A DNA stretch of 64,000 bases from Pararhodonellum marinum. GTDB taxonomy: Bacteria; Bacteroidota; Bacteroidia; Cytophagales; Cyclobacteriaceae. Under the pieces are notes generated by a model. That model made no database searches. It was not told the origin of the DNA and saw nothing but the letters and a program-made list of their open reading frames with translations. Shown piece after piece: positions 27,389 to 36,289 of the stretch; position 1 is the stretch's first letter; every line of letters starts with the position of its first letter. The stretch is from positions 124,001-188,000 of the forward strand of contig NZ_JACEFJ010000002.1 in assembly GCF_015354735.1 (NCBI RefSeq), given 5' to 3'. The position numbers and the translations under genes were made by a program.

Positions 27389-28612
27389 CTAGCGCCAATC
27401 CACCATCCAAAGGTCCCTTCGCCAAGGAAGTTTGACCATCCCCAGATTCCATGGGATTTGGTCCAACAGCACATCGATGGATTTTTTTTCTACTTTCAGC
27501 TTCCAATCATTGTTGATCCTTTCCACTGTCCCGTTGCGCATCAAAAAACCACTGCGAAGACCATCAGGGGAGGTGTTTTTGAGTGCTTTCCAACGGTCTA
27601 TGGTTACCAAAAGGACGCGGTTTGCTTCTTCCTTTTCCTGTTTGTTCAACTTCAGGCTCAGGTCAAAAGCTGTCTTAGGAGGTAAATCACACAGCAGTGA
27701 GGGAAATTCCATTTCATCCTGAGTCATCTTTTCATTCCCAGTAGCCAAAAAATGAAGCAATAATGCCCCTTTGCTCCTGGATGAACGGTTTTTAAAATTG
27801 GACCCTTTCATCAGCTCAAGCTTGGTAAACAGTTCATTTAAAAATGGGTGTAACAAGATTACTCCGGTATTTATGGTGATTGGTTTTTGATCTTTATCCC
27901 CATTGGATTCTTTTTCACCGTCTTTCTTATCCTTATGCTCTGAATGCCCGGGGTCATTTTTAGTTATCGGGACGTTCAGAAGCTCAGCCATCCTATTTTC
28001 TTTTTCAGGCTGGCTTTTCGAAAGAAATACCTCCGGATTCCTTTTGGAAGCCAACATTTGATCGATCAAGTCTTTGGCTTTTTCCAGCAAGACTTGTTCG
28101 GCAGCGCTTTCTTTTGGGCCTTGATTGACTTCCTCAAGCCCTCTAAAATCCAAAAATGAGGTGGTAACCTGTATCCTCAAAGGTTCTCCATTGGGCGCAA
28201 ACATGGTGTAGTTCAATTCCAGATCGGCCAAGACACAGGGGAAAATAAAATTCCCCCATTGGACTTTCAGATAACGGGGGTAGCTGACTGATCCTTCTTT
28301 GCGGTAAACCGCCTCCATAAAAATTTCCAGTTGGGCTTTTACGGAAGTATCTTTTCCATTGTAGACATAACCCTGAATGGTTTGGGTTCCGTCAAATATA
28401 AAATCCAACTTCAAATCCCGTGGGTTCACCACCTTAAAATCCCCAAAGCCTTCTTGGTTGGATCGATTCAAGGCCAAGGAATACTTTTGGGTGAAATTTT
28501 CAGGATTTACCGGCAATGAAATTGGATTCCGGGTTATCCTGGATTTTATCCTCAAACCCCTATCGTCATAAGCATGAATCAATACCTTGGTCAACTGATC
28601 CTTATCCGCCAT
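27389..28612 (-). CDS. Contractile injection system protein: tube-adaptor domain fused to tape-measure C-terminal domain
   Basis: Residues ~5-155 match the CIS tube-adaptor family (Afp7-like): 'LIHAYDDRGLRIKSRI', 'LDFIFDGTQTIQGYVYNG', 'YPRYLKVQWGNFIFPCVLADLELNYTMFAPNGEPLRI' in order. A charged linker (about 170-250) follows. Residues ~250-407 match the conserved end of injection-system tape measure proteins: 'NTGVILLHPFLNELFTKL', 'LLLHFLATGNE', 'RWKALKNTSPDGLR' and 'IDVLLDQIPWNLGMVKLPW' then 'WMVDW'. In other clusters I know, the adaptor ends in a LysM-like module and the tape measure is separate and much longer. It starts 6 nt before the tube gene upstream (minus strand), so the three genes are one unit. 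Confidence 0.82.
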   Translation of the reverse strand: MADKDQLTKVLIHAYDDRGLRIKSRITRNPISLPVNPENFTQKYSLALNRSNQEGFGDFKVVNPRDLKLDFIFDGTQTIQGYVYNGKDTSVKAQLEIFMEAVYRKEGSVSYPRYLKVQWGNFIFPCVLADLELNYTMFAPNGEPLRIQVTTSFLDFRGLEEVNQGPKESAAEQVLLEKAKDLIDQMLASKRNPEVFLSKSQPEKENRMAELLNVPITKNDPGHSEHKDKKDGEKESNGDKDQKPITINTGVILLHPFLNELFTKLELMKGSNFKNRSSRSKGALLLHFLATGNEKMTQDEMEFPSLLCDLPPKTAFDLSLKLNKQEKEEANRVLLVTIDRWKALKNTSPDGLRSGFLMRNGTVERINNDWKLKVEKKSIDVLLDQIPWNLGMVKLPWRRDLWMVDWR

Positions 28613-28618
28613 TGCCTT

Positions 28619-29110
28619 TTATTTATCTGCTTTTTGTTTTTTCGCTACTTTGCCTGTGCCTCTCAGTTCAAAACCATTGTAGCTGAGTTCCAACGTTTCG
28701 ATTAAAACCTCTCCTTTTTCGGCATGGAGCTCCCCCACGGTCCAATTGACAGGCCACACATGATGCAGCTCCCATTGCATCAGCACTTCATGATTTTCGT
28801 TCAACAAGTCGACCTGTACAATTTTGAGCGGAATAATATTCCGACCTTGGAAAGCATCCTGAAGCCAATTGGTAAGTGCGGACTTTTCAGGAGTCAGAAT
28901 ACCTCTTTTTAAGGTCAAGGTAGAATAAGTGGTTCTGCCAGGTAACCTGTGTTCAAACTTGTTTTCTCCTCCCTCCCTGTAGGTCACCATTTCCATCTTC
29001 ACATCCAGTCCGGAAACGGACTGAAATCCTACATCAACTTCTTTCAGGGCAGGCAAACCGTGGAAATTCACCCGGAAGTGAAAACCCGCTATCTGGTATC
29101 CATCCGCCAT
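28619..29110 (-). CDS. Contractile injection system tube protein (Afp5-like, gp19 family)
   Basis: The 163-residue protein has the tail-tube fold motifs: 'FHFRVNF', 'FQSVSGLDVKMEMVTYREGGEN', 'LPGRTTYSTLTLKRGI', 'IVQVDLLNENHEVLMQWELHHVWPV' and 'IETLELSYNGFEL' (in pieces). It is a paralogue of the next gene upstream, sharing 'TLKRG', 'LLNENHE' and the final 'IET' strand. Tube proteins stack in the sheath bore; two types usually differ in their place at the spike end or in the shaft. The gene lies 2 nt from the upstream tube stop and 6 nt from the adaptor, a tight cassette. Confidence 0.88.
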   Translation of the reverse strand: MADGYQIAGFHFRVNFHGLPALKEVDVGFQSVSGLDVKMEMVTYREGGENKFEHRLPGRTTYSTLTLKRGILTPEKSALTNWLQDAFQGRNIIPLKIVQVDLLNENHEVLMQWELHHVWPVNWTVGELHAEKGEVLIETLELSYNGFELRGTGKVAKKQKADK

Positions 29111-29111
29111 T

Positions 29112-29579
29112 TCAATCCACGTTTAAGATGGACAAACCTTCATGTGTCAATACCATCGTTTCTATACACACTTCATTGGCTTCGGCATTGAGGTCACTGG
29201 ACTGTATTTTTCTCGGCCAAGCATTTTCAAGTCTCCAAACGATCACCGGTTCGTGGTTTTCATTGAGGAGCTTTATCATCACGTCACGGCGATACATAGA
29301 TCCGGTTTTGTTTCCTTCCTGAAAATAATAGGTCTTCCTCCATTCTTTAAAAAAATCAAAATCCCCTTCAAAAGTGCCCCTTTTGAGCGTCACATCGCTG
29401 AATTTGGTGAGGCCAGGTTGTTTTGATTTGTTGTACATTTTACTGTTCCCTGCCCTATACTCAATGACTTCTGTTTCGAAGTCCAATCCACTGACCTCTG
29501 TAAATCCAATCCGAAAACCTTCGCCCCATTCTACCTGAAAATGAAACTTAGGCAATGGATAATCCCCTTTTCTTGCCAT
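29112..29579 (-). CDS. Contractile injection system tube protein (Afp1-like, gp19 family)
   Basis: The 155-residue protein shows 'FHFQVEWGEGFRIGFTEVSGLDFETEVIEYR', 'SKQPGLTKFSDVTLKRGTF', 'IKLLNENHEPVIVWRLENAWPRKIQSSDLNAEANEVCIETMVLTHEGL' (in pieces), the main-tube type of gp19-like subunit. It is the first gene of the minus-strand cassette tube-tube-adaptor. The sheath, ATPase and amidase lie 14 kb to the right on the other strand. Confidence 0.9.
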   Translation of the reverse strand: MARKGDYPLPKFHFQVEWGEGFRIGFTEVSGLDFETEVIEYRAGNSKMYNKSKQPGLTKFSDVTLKRGTFEGDFDFFKEWRKTYYFQEGNKTGSMYRRDVMIKLLNENHEPVIVWRLENAWPRKIQSSDLNAEANEVCIETMVLTHEGLSILNVD

Positions 29580-29920
29580 AATTTTTGTGTGTTTATGTTG
29601 GAATTAATTTAGATAAATGTTGTATGATCAATTTTCCCGATTGTCCATTTAGGCTTATAAACGAGGATTCCGCTGTAAAATTAAAACCCAAAGAAAAAGC
29701 AGGAGAACATGTGTGACGGAACTGCCAAAACCAAAAACCGGAAAAACAGATTACCATTCCGGCTAAAGCTAACTACCTAAATATAAGAAGCTTTTGCCAA
29801 AGGGTGCCCCAAAATCCTGAGAAATTTCAGGTAAATTGACTTTTTAAAATCATGCTAACCCCACAAGCGTTAAATAATAAGGTTGGGTAGCAGGGGGCTT
29901 GGGATTTTGAGGCAATGAAA

Positions 29921-29990
29921 GAATTGGAGAGGTGTGAAGCGGGTGGTGGATGTACTGTTTACTAATCCGTTATCAACCTAAATTTGTGGC
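29921..29990. repeat. Left copy of a direct repeat flanking the CHRD gene
   Basis: The first 32 nt (ending 'GAAGCGGGTGGTGGATG') differ at only two positions from 31064-31095, and after a diverged middle the 'ACCTAAATTTGTGG' block (29976) recurs as 'ACCTAAAATTGTGG' (31120) at the same spacing. The copies are 1143 bp apart and bracket the CHRD gene. Confidence 0.8.
29956..29986 (+). promoter_or_regulatory. Bacteroidota-type promoter for the CHRD gene
   Basis: TAAATTTG at 29979-29986 matches TAnnTTTG exactly, and 'TGTTTAC' about 20 nt upstream is close to the TTTG -33 element. It lies in the direct repeat, about 80 nt before the CHRD start; the right repeat copy has TAAAATTG, a mismatch, and no gene follows it. 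Confidence 0.55.
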
Positions 29991-30068
29991 TCTTGGCTTT
30001 ATGTGCAAAGCGGTTCGAACATAAACCAAGTTGAAGCTGTTCTAGTAGAGAACCAACATATTTCTACC

Positions 30069-30935
30069 ATGAAAAAAATCACATTTATCAATCGCCTTAG
30101 GCAGGGAGCCTTGTTATTGACAGTCGGCCTCGCCTTTATGGCCTGCGGCAATGACGACAGCCCAACCGTAGACCCGGGAGATGGTCTGACAGGACAGTCT
30201 AAAACCTACAATTTGGACGCAGTGGGAGATTCCGGGATCAGCGGAACAGCCTTATTGGAAGAAATGACCACCGGAAGTACCAAAGTGACGATCAACCTGA
30301 CCGGCACACCGGACGGTGGGGACCACCCTGCCCATATCCATTTTAATTCGGCTGCTGTAGGGGGCGGAATCGCCATTTCTTTGACTTCAGTTAACGGAAC
30401 CACAGGGATGAGCGAAACCACGGTTTCCGAAACAGATGAAGGTACGGCCATCAATTACAATGAGTTGCTGGATTATGATGGATACATCAATGTACACCTG
30501 AGTATGGAGGACCTTGCCACCGTGGTAGCCCAAGGGGATATCGGATCCAATGTACTGACAGGTGAATCACAGACCTATCCATTGAATGAGGCTGCAGTGC
30601 CCGGTATTTCTGGAGAAATAACCTTTCAAGAGCGGATCAATGGATTTGCATTGGCAACCATCAGCCTGACGGGAACTCCTGACGGCGGAAGCCATCCTGC
30701 CCATATCCATGAAAACAGTGCAGCGGTAGGAGGAGGAATCCTCTTTACCTTTACACCTGTGGACGGCAGTACCGGAATGAGCGTCAGTGATACCAGAAGC
30801 GGCATGATGGACGGTGAACCAAGTTACACCTTTGCAGAAATCCTGACCGTGGACGGTTATGTCAATGTGCACCTGAGCGCAGAAGAATTGAACGTGATCG
30901 TTGCCCAGGGTGACATCGGTTCCAACTTCGAATAA
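30069..30935 (+). CDS. CHRD-domain lipoprotein, two repeats
   Basis: Start at 30069 gives 288 residues with a lipobox ('LAFMACGNDD'). Two CHRD-like units (about 45-155 and 160-285) each carry 'ISLTGTPDGG-HPAHIH-NSAAVGGG' and 'DGYINVHLS' (or 'DGYVNVHLS') and end 'VVAQGDIGSN'/'VIVAQGDIGSN'. In the family, the His residues sit in the CHRD fold. The role is unknown, possibly surface adhesion. The gene and its promoter are bracketed by a direct repeat, suggesting a small cassette. Confidence 0.87.
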   Translation: MKKITFINRLRQGALLLTVGLAFMACGNDDSPTVDPGDGLTGQSKTYNLDAVGDSGISGTALLEEMTTGSTKVTINLTGTPDGGDHPAHIHFNSAAVGGGIAISLTSVNGTTGMSETTVSETDEGTAINYNELLDYDGYINVHLSMEDLATVVAQGDIGSNVLTGESQTYPLNEAAVPGISGEITFQERINGFALATISLTGTPDGGSHPAHIHENSAAVGGGILFTFTPVDGSTGMSVSDTRSGMMDGEPSYTFAEILTVDGYVNVHLSAEELNVIVAQGDIGSNFE

Positions 30936-30982
30936 ATATTGGATACATAATTAAGGAAATGGTCTACGGTCATTTTCAACCT

Positions 30983-31030
30983 CGCCCACAAGCATGTCCC
31001 AACAAGGCAGTTTGTGGGCGATTTGCTTTT
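30983..31030 (+). terminator. Intrinsic terminator-like hairpin after the CHRD gene
   Basis: A 9-bp stem CGCCCACAA/TTGTGGGCG with a 20-nt loop is followed by a T-rich run ('ATTTGCTTTTG'), 47 nt after the stop codon. The loop is long, so termination is probable rather than certain. Confidence 0.5.
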
Positions 31031-31063
31031 GTGGCCAGCTAATGGTGATTTTAGGGAAAAGGG

Positions 31064-31134
31064 AGAATTGGGGAGGAGTGAAGCGGGTGGTGGATGGGTC
31101 ATCCAATGTCCCGCTACCCACCTAAAATTGTGGA
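31064..31134. repeat. Right copy of the direct repeat flanking the CHRD gene
   Basis: It is the partner of the copy at 29921. Its 32-nt core has two mismatches to the left copy. It lies in an otherwise gene-free stretch (30936-31475) in which I see nothing else beyond the terminator. Confidence 0.8.
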
Positions 31135-31475
31135 TCAGTTGAAAGAATGATTTCATTTCCTGTTTTATCCACTATCAGCGTACCTTCTGAATGAATAGTT
31201 CATAATTCTCTATGGAAATCTTTGAGAAAAAAACATAAAATTACCAGCCGTTGCTCAAAACAACACTAAACTGTTTAAGTGGGGATCAACACCGTCCATA
31301 ATTTCCACAAAGGGCCGTTATCGATGGGCCACAGAAGTGTGTAACAGGGTTAGTACCAAGCTTACTGTTTCTTGATTATAAAGGAAGTGGTATAAAAAAT
31401 TCTATCCAAATAACCAGAAGCTAAAAATGTGTAAGAAACTGTCAAAATTAGGCTGGAACGTAACCTTAGATATTT

Positions 31476-32213
31476 TTAAGTTTCTTCAACCACACTTGGA
31501 AATTTTTTAAATAAGATTGACTTTACTTCGTCCCGATTAAATATAGTAAGGGGTTTTGCACCACCCAGCTTATTTAGAAATTCAGTTATTTCTTGGTGTT
31601 CCTTTTCAAAGTTTCCAAAATTGCTTTTCCCCCTTTCCAAACAATATTCCAAAAATCCCATTATTATCTCTTTTTTCCTGGCCAATTGATACGTGCCCAT
31701 TGTTCTGGTTCTAAGAGTTTGATTCCAAAATAAAACCTTGGTTAACCAATATTTATCCTCAAAATTTTTTTCGTCAACTGACAAATAAATGGACCACCAC
31801 AAGCCAGATAACCAATTTCTTAATAACTGACTGCTTTTTTCCAAAAGGAAATGTTCCAGTATATATCCTTCTTCACTCGTACCTTCTTTTCGTTTACTTA
31901 CGTTGGGCCACCTTTCTCTCAAATAAGGATATAAATCAATTATTGCAAGATAATTCCAAAATCTGGGGTCTGCAGCCTCTAGTGGAGTCAGTTTATCATA
32001 TGCTTCAAATAAGGCAATTGCAGACTCAAAATCATTCTCTGCATTCATTCTACTAAATAGGCCTAAGGGCCTTTTCAAATGAGGCATAATAAGTGTGTTT
32101 TTATCATCTAATTGGAATTCGCTGTTTCTGAATAAGTGAACTGATTCCCCTGATTTTATACTGGATATCAGGGTATCCATATATTTTTTTCTTAAGATTC
32201 TTTGTAGCTCCAT
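31476..32213 (-). CDS. DUF6339-like protein
   Basis: The 245-residue helical protein has the pattern of the DUF6339 family as I recall it: 'ADPRFWNYLAIIDLYPYLRERWP', 'LLRNWLSGLWWSIYLSVDE', 'LTKVLFWNQTLRTRTMGTYQLARKKEIIMGFLEYCLE' and 'EITEFLNKLGGAKPL' (in pieces). The family is of unknown function and is often found in defence-type operons with a GHKL ATPase. It is the last gene of the minus-strand operon with the GHKL ATPase, 5 nt from the previous gene's stop. Confidence 0.7.
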   Translation of the reverse strand: MELQRILRKKYMDTLISSIKSGESVHLFRNSEFQLDDKNTLIMPHLKRPLGLFSRMNAENDFESAIALFEAYDKLTPLEAADPRFWNYLAIIDLYPYLRERWPNVSKRKEGTSEEGYILEHFLLEKSSQLLRNWLSGLWWSIYLSVDEKNFEDKYWLTKVLFWNQTLRTRTMGTYQLARKKEIIMGFLEYCLERGKSNFGNFEKEHQEITEFLNKLGGAKPLTIFNRDEVKSILFKKFPSVVEET

Positions 32214-32218
32214 TATTT

Positions 32219-33082
32219 TCAGTCAGTTTGATTTACATTCGATAATTTTTCCAATTGTTCAATCATTCGTTTATTTGGGTTTCCCAATAGTTTCTGAACT
32301 AAGTCAGGAATATTATTAGGGTCAATTTGGTCAGAACCGTTATTTAATTCGGGTTCGTTTAAAAGTCGATGCTGAATTGAAACAGCCCATACATTTTCCC
32401 TTTCAAGATGTACTTTAAAATTGAACAAAGCTATTGTCAGAGCATTTTGGACAAGAGAGGCATGGATGATATCAGCAAACTCCCTTTTTTTTCCGATGTA
32501 GTCTTGTTTATATTTTTCATAGAGAGCTTTCGGTAATTTGATCTGGATTTTACTGTCATCCAGGACAAATTTTGTAAAATCTTCATCTCCCTCATTTGGA
32601 ATAATCTGCAAAAAGGAAGAAGCTGCTTTCAATTTGTGGTACTGGACGTCAGCGTTAAATTGAAAACTTCCAAATACACCAAGTAAGTCTGCTTTTTCGA
32701 GGTCAAATAAAAAGCCTGCAAAGTCAGGATGAGCCGTTGGGTTATTATAATTTGGAATTTCTTCTAATGCAAAACAAAAAACTTGAAAATCTACTCTTTT
32801 TCGAAGTGATGTTCGGGGAATTTCAATACTAAATCTAGGTTCTTTTGATGTGAAGATTTCTCTGTAAAGTGTTCCACCACAATTTACTTCACAACAATAG
32901 ATTGCCTTATTGACTTTTACAAGGTCAGCTATAGTACCGTTATCATGTTTAATTTCAAATTCAATTAGATAGGTGGACTCTTTTATATCAATTGTAGGAG
33001 ACTCTTTGAATCCAAATGAACTGTTTATGTCATCCGCCTGGCCTAATACTGGATGTGGCAATAATAAATTATTTAGCTTCAT
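32219..33082 (-). CDS. Unknown protein of the GHKL-ATPase operon
   Basis: I do not recognise the family of this 287-residue protein. It is mostly mixed alpha/beta, with a Cys pair 'YCCEVNC' near residue 65 and a C-terminal helical part. It overlaps the ATPase gene's end by 14 nt and is 5 nt from the DUF6339 gene, so it is translated together with them. A partner, substrate-binding or effector role in the same system is inferred only from context. Confidence 0.7.
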   Translation of the reverse strand: MKLNNLLLPHPVLGQADDINSSFGFKESPTIDIKESTYLIEFEIKHDNGTIADLVKVNKAIYCCEVNCGGTLYREIFTSKEPRFSIEIPRTSLRKRVDFQVFCFALEEIPNYNNPTAHPDFAGFLFDLEKADLLGVFGSFQFNADVQYHKLKAASSFLQIIPNEGDEDFTKFVLDDSKIQIKLPKALYEKYKQDYIGKKREFADIIHASLVQNALTIALFNFKVHLERENVWAVSIQHRLLNEPELNNGSDQIDPNNIPDLVQKLLGNPNKRMIEQLEKLSNVNQTD

Positions 33083-35084
33083 ATGCGGATAATTTTAAAG
33101 TATGTTTTATCCCATCATCAAATCGAACCATAATAATGTTTTTCCCTTTGGCAAGGCTTAATTCTGAAATACTACTTCCATTATGTTTTCCTTGATCTGC
33201 TTCTATAATAGCTAAAGGTAAATCATCACCGTTATCCGATCCTGATTTAATATCTATGACAACTCCTGAATGAGCTTGGTCAGCTTGTATAATCAGGTTA
33301 TGCACTATGCCTTTTTCATCTTTTGTAGCTACAGGCCTGAAACGTACAGAAATCGGAGTTTTTCCTTTTCCTAATTCAGATAAAGCTCCATCTTCTAATT
33401 GATTACCTCGTTCTTCAGATGGTTGGGGATTTGGGTTTGATTCCTCGTTTGGTTCACCGCCTCCATTCAATAAATTATCCTCGCCTGAATCCTTTTCTGC
33501 ACTGTCAGCAACAGAACTAGTTACTGGAGAATAAGCTCTGACTTTTATTTTAGTGTTTATTGATGTAATTAGAGCGGTTTCACCTAAAGATTTGTTTTCA
33601 GATGATATTCCATCCCTTGTGCTTTCCGCCGTACCGGGAACAGCTTCCTCTTCGTCTAACAATTCTTCGGGAATAGATAAAAAATCCGCTAAACCAACAA
33701 CTTCCATTTTACTCGAATTACCCACCCCTGAAATTGACTTCAGTTTTTCCGTCACGTATTTATTAATTTGATTATAAGCCTCTTTGTATTTTTGCAATTC
33801 TTCGGATGAAATAAATCGAACATTCTCAGGTTTCCATTCATTATGAGCAGCATTTTCCATCTGTCTCAAAACTTCATTTCCCTCCTCATTGTCACAAATA
33901 AAAACTGCGGCATATCCCGATAGTATATTTCGGGTTGTTTTAAAAACAGTCATTGCTGGTTTTCGCATAAATGATGTCCTGTTCTGCAATCCTTCATTTC
34001 TGTAAACATAAAAACGTACGGGGCCTAAAATAGGCAATTCATCTTTGTCGAATAGAATAAAGTCATCTGATAGCCCGGCATACTTCACAGCCTTGTAATA
34101 GGCTTTTGGATTCCATTGATCTAATTCACTAATGGAGCCATATTCGTTTTCTTCAGGAAAATATTCATTCATTATTTCCTCGAGATTTTTTTCATCAAAA
34201 CTAACATCAACATCGTCTGTCTTAATTACTACATCAAGTCGGTCTTCATGAATTGCAAGCCAAAAATTATTGAGAACTGATTTTATCATTTCTCTACCGC
34301 TATTCGGGTCATTTCTCATTCCCAGAATAAAAACATCGGTGCCGCGCTCCTTTCTTCTGAACATCACACCGATATCATTAACATCGGTGATTGGTCCACT
34401 CTCTTCAATCTTGAAGACACCGTCTTTTCCTTTAATCTCATCTCCGATTTTGTGAGAAGCCAACCTTGTCCTTCCTTGAAAAAAAACTTGATCTCCTTCG
34501 ATCATAGTAGAGACCAAAATGGTTCTTAATTCACTCGGTACATAATAGGCTCCTTTCCCGAAACCGAATGATCCACCCGAACCTGATGATTTGGAACTTA
34601 TACCCTCTCCCATAAAAGAGTTGAATGGACACTGATAATTATATGGATCATAATGCATTCCTTTGGTGTTATAATCGCCCACCTTAAGAATTTTAATGGA
34701 ATTGTTTTCATTTAGGTATTTCAGCATACCAGTATAAAGGTCCCTGGCTTGCTTGTTATCCTTGTGGAATTCCAAGCAAGATTCAATGTGTTCTCGAAGT
34801 GAGAATAACTCGGGATGTTCAGCCTGATTTATTGAAATGATTTCAAATCTTACCTCTACAGGCTTAGAATGGTCTAAACAAACATCAAGGCTATTTTGAA
34901 TAGATTCACGGACAATGGAATAATAAGGATTTGCGCGAAATGTCTCGTGTATGGGGTCATTAGCACCGCTAAAAGTATTTTTTGTGGTTTCAAAGAACCA
35001 TTTAATTTTTCCTGGCATATAAAAATTTGGTTTATTGTTTGAACTTGAATTTCCTTTGATCATACTTGTTGAACTCATTCTCAA
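33069..35084 (-). CDS. GHKL-family ATPase (MutL/MORC/Hsp90-like), putative defence protein
   Basis: An N-terminal Bergerat fold is visible: 'IVRESIQNSLDVCL' (N box, Glu and Asn, near 55), 'LKVGDYNTKGM' (the D-x-G motif region, near 135) and 'GSGGSFGFGKGAYYVPS' (G2 lid, near 165). A MutL-like second domain ('DVFILGMRNDPN') and a ~200-residue acidic, low-complexity linker (about 470-560) precede a C-terminal beta-rich part. Such ATPases occur in operons with 5mC methyltransferases, Z1 ATPases and Vsr. The start is unsure: the 35084 start overlaps the small upstream gene by 52 nt, and a start at 35018 ('MPGKIKWFFET') would remove this overlap. Confidence 0.83.
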   Translation of the reverse strand: MRMSSTSMIKGNSSSNNKPNFYMPGKIKWFFETTKNTFSGANDPIHETFRANPYYSIVRESIQNSLDVCLDHSKPVEVRFEIISINQAEHPELFSLREHIESCLEFHKDNKQARDLYTGMLKYLNENNSIKILKVGDYNTKGMHYDPYNYQCPFNSFMGEGISSKSSGSGGSFGFGKGAYYVPSELRTILVSTMIEGDQVFFQGRTRLASHKIGDEIKGKDGVFKIEESGPITDVNDIGVMFRRKERGTDVFILGMRNDPNSGREMIKSVLNNFWLAIHEDRLDVVIKTDDVDVSFDEKNLEEIMNEYFPEENEYGSISELDQWNPKAYYKAVKYAGLSDDFILFDKDELPILGPVRFYVYRNEGLQNRTSFMRKPAMTVFKTTRNILSGYAAVFICDNEEGNEVLRQMENAAHNEWKPENVRFISSEELQKYKEAYNQINKYVTEKLKSISGVGNSSKMEVVGLADFLSIPEELLDEEEAVPGTAESTRDGISSENKSLGETALITSINTKIKVRAYSPVTSSVADSAEKDSGEDNLLNGGGEPNEESNPNPQPSEERGNQLEDGALSELGKGKTPISVRFRPVATKDEKGIVHNLIIQADQAHSGVVIDIKSGSDNGDDLPLAIIEADQGKHNGSSISELSLAKGKNIIMVRFDDGIKHTLKLSAYEAK

Positions 35085-35265
35085 ATTTGGCTTGAGAATC
35101 TTTCATTGCTCTGCGGATTTCATCAAACATGTAGTCCACGTCTTCTTTTGTGAATTCATAATTGTTTTTATTTGAGCAATTTCCCAGTAGCCGTAAACCG
35201 TCCAGAATTTTTTCGACTCTATTTTCTGCCACTTTTTCGAATCTTTTTCGCTTATCAGATTTCAT
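35032..35265 (-). CDS. Small helical protein leading the GHKL-ATPase operon
   Basis: This 77-residue charged, helical protein ('RFEKVAENRVEKILDGLRLLGNCSNKNNYEFTKEDVDYMF' in pieces) fits a short conserved protein I recall next to GHKL ATPases in such clusters, with the 'LRLLGNCSNKxNY' core. It probably acts with the ATPase (regulator or subunit). It is the first gene of the four-gene minus-strand operon and overlaps the possible upstream ATPase start. Confidence 0.7.
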   Translation of the reverse strand: MKSDKRKRFEKVAENRVEKILDGLRLLGNCSNKNNYEFTKEDVDYMFDEIRRAMKDSQAKFENEFNKYDQRKFKFKQ

Positions 35266-35881
35266 ATAATCTTGAAATTTTTTTCTAAATTAAGTAAATG
35301 TATTACACATATGCAAAATATTTACTACAAAATATTATTGTAGTGAAAAAGAATGACAATTTCAAATCCATTTTTTTAATGTAGAATCTAAAATCCATTT
35401 TTATTATGAAATAAAATATTCAAATTTTAAGAAAGAAAAGTCTTTAGTAAAATTCTTATACAGGGAAATTCCAATTTTGTTAAAAAAAAAAATAATTTTA
35501 AGCAAGTTTTTCTAAGCACTACTAATAAAATGTCCATATGAAAGTTGAATTGAAATCATCAACTTTAAATGCGAATTATGAAAAAATCGAGATTCACAAA
35601 AACTTAGGCCGTAAAAGCGATCCAAGCCTCATGAGGCTCGCAGAAATGAAGAAGAAATTTACCGTGAAATGGAAGTCAAGTGTACACTTTTTATAAATGG
35701 GAACAACTTAAGTAGGGAATGTAAGCCATTAATTTCAAAAGGATTACAGAATTAGGCAGAAGGATTTATCGTTACTAATGCACACTTTTTACTAGTTAAA
35801 GCCAAAAGAATTAATTGGGGATATTTTGGGTCAACAAAGAGTCTTAGCAGGGAATCAAAGAATATTATTGGAGTTTTTGCG
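35266..35881. other. AT-rich gap before the GHKL operon; possible small ORF
   Basis: This 616-nt region is strongly AT-rich and must hold the GHKL-operon promoter. On the plus strand, 35538-35696 could encode a 52-residue basic protein (starting MKVELKSS, with 'KNLGRKSDPSLMRLAEMKKKF'), but nothing supports it beyond length and context. No homology to HpaII is visible here. I see no other gene. Confidence 0.4.
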
Positions 35882-36277
35882 CTATCTCAAAAACCTTATT
35901 TGCAAATTCAATTTAAAAAATAGTTTATTGTTTTCACTATAAACCGATCCAAAATCATGTCTTGTACTACTCGCTGTTTCTAACTTTGTGTTGTTCAATA
36001 AATAATCTTCAAATTCGTTTCGGTTGTATATGTGGTAACATAAGACCTCTCCATTATCTTTTACAACCAAATATCCACCTGTTGCATCAAGTTGACCAAA
36101 CCAAACTTTTGCAGGCATCATAACGAGAGCAATATCGGTTAAAAAACTTCCTATTTTATAGGAATAAAAAGGGTGATTTGATTCATGGTTAAAACCAAGT
36201 GGATTGATCCTTGAAATTTCATTAACTAAATCTATTGTCTTTGTATAACCTGATGTATAAAATAAGTAAACTATCTC
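35882..36277 (-). pseudogene. Truncated 3' copy of an HpaII-family endonuclease gene
   Basis: The 79-residue C-terminal part differs from the full HpaII-family protein (end of the gene at 37605) in about 6 residues; 'AKVW', 'DATGGYLVVKDNG', 'CYHIYNRNEFEDYLLNN' and 'TRHDFGSVY' are shared. Read-through further upstream gives about 52 more residues ('EIVYLFYTSG', 'NPLGFNHESNHPFYSYKIG') that align at roughly 70% and stop at 'EIVYL', near the palindrome. No start codon for a full protein exists, so it is a remnant. With the intact copy it forms a direct repeat of about 395 bp around XRE, DUF4325 and HNH genes. Confidence 0.85.
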
Positions 36278-36289
36278 AATACAATGAAA

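Larger units (their letters stand above)
29580..30068. other. Intergenic region between tube gene and CHRD gene
   Basis: No gene is supported in this 489-nt stretch. It must hold the promoter of the minus-strand tube cassette and, at its right end, the left copy of the direct repeat and a promoter for the CHRD gene. Confidence 0.6.
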
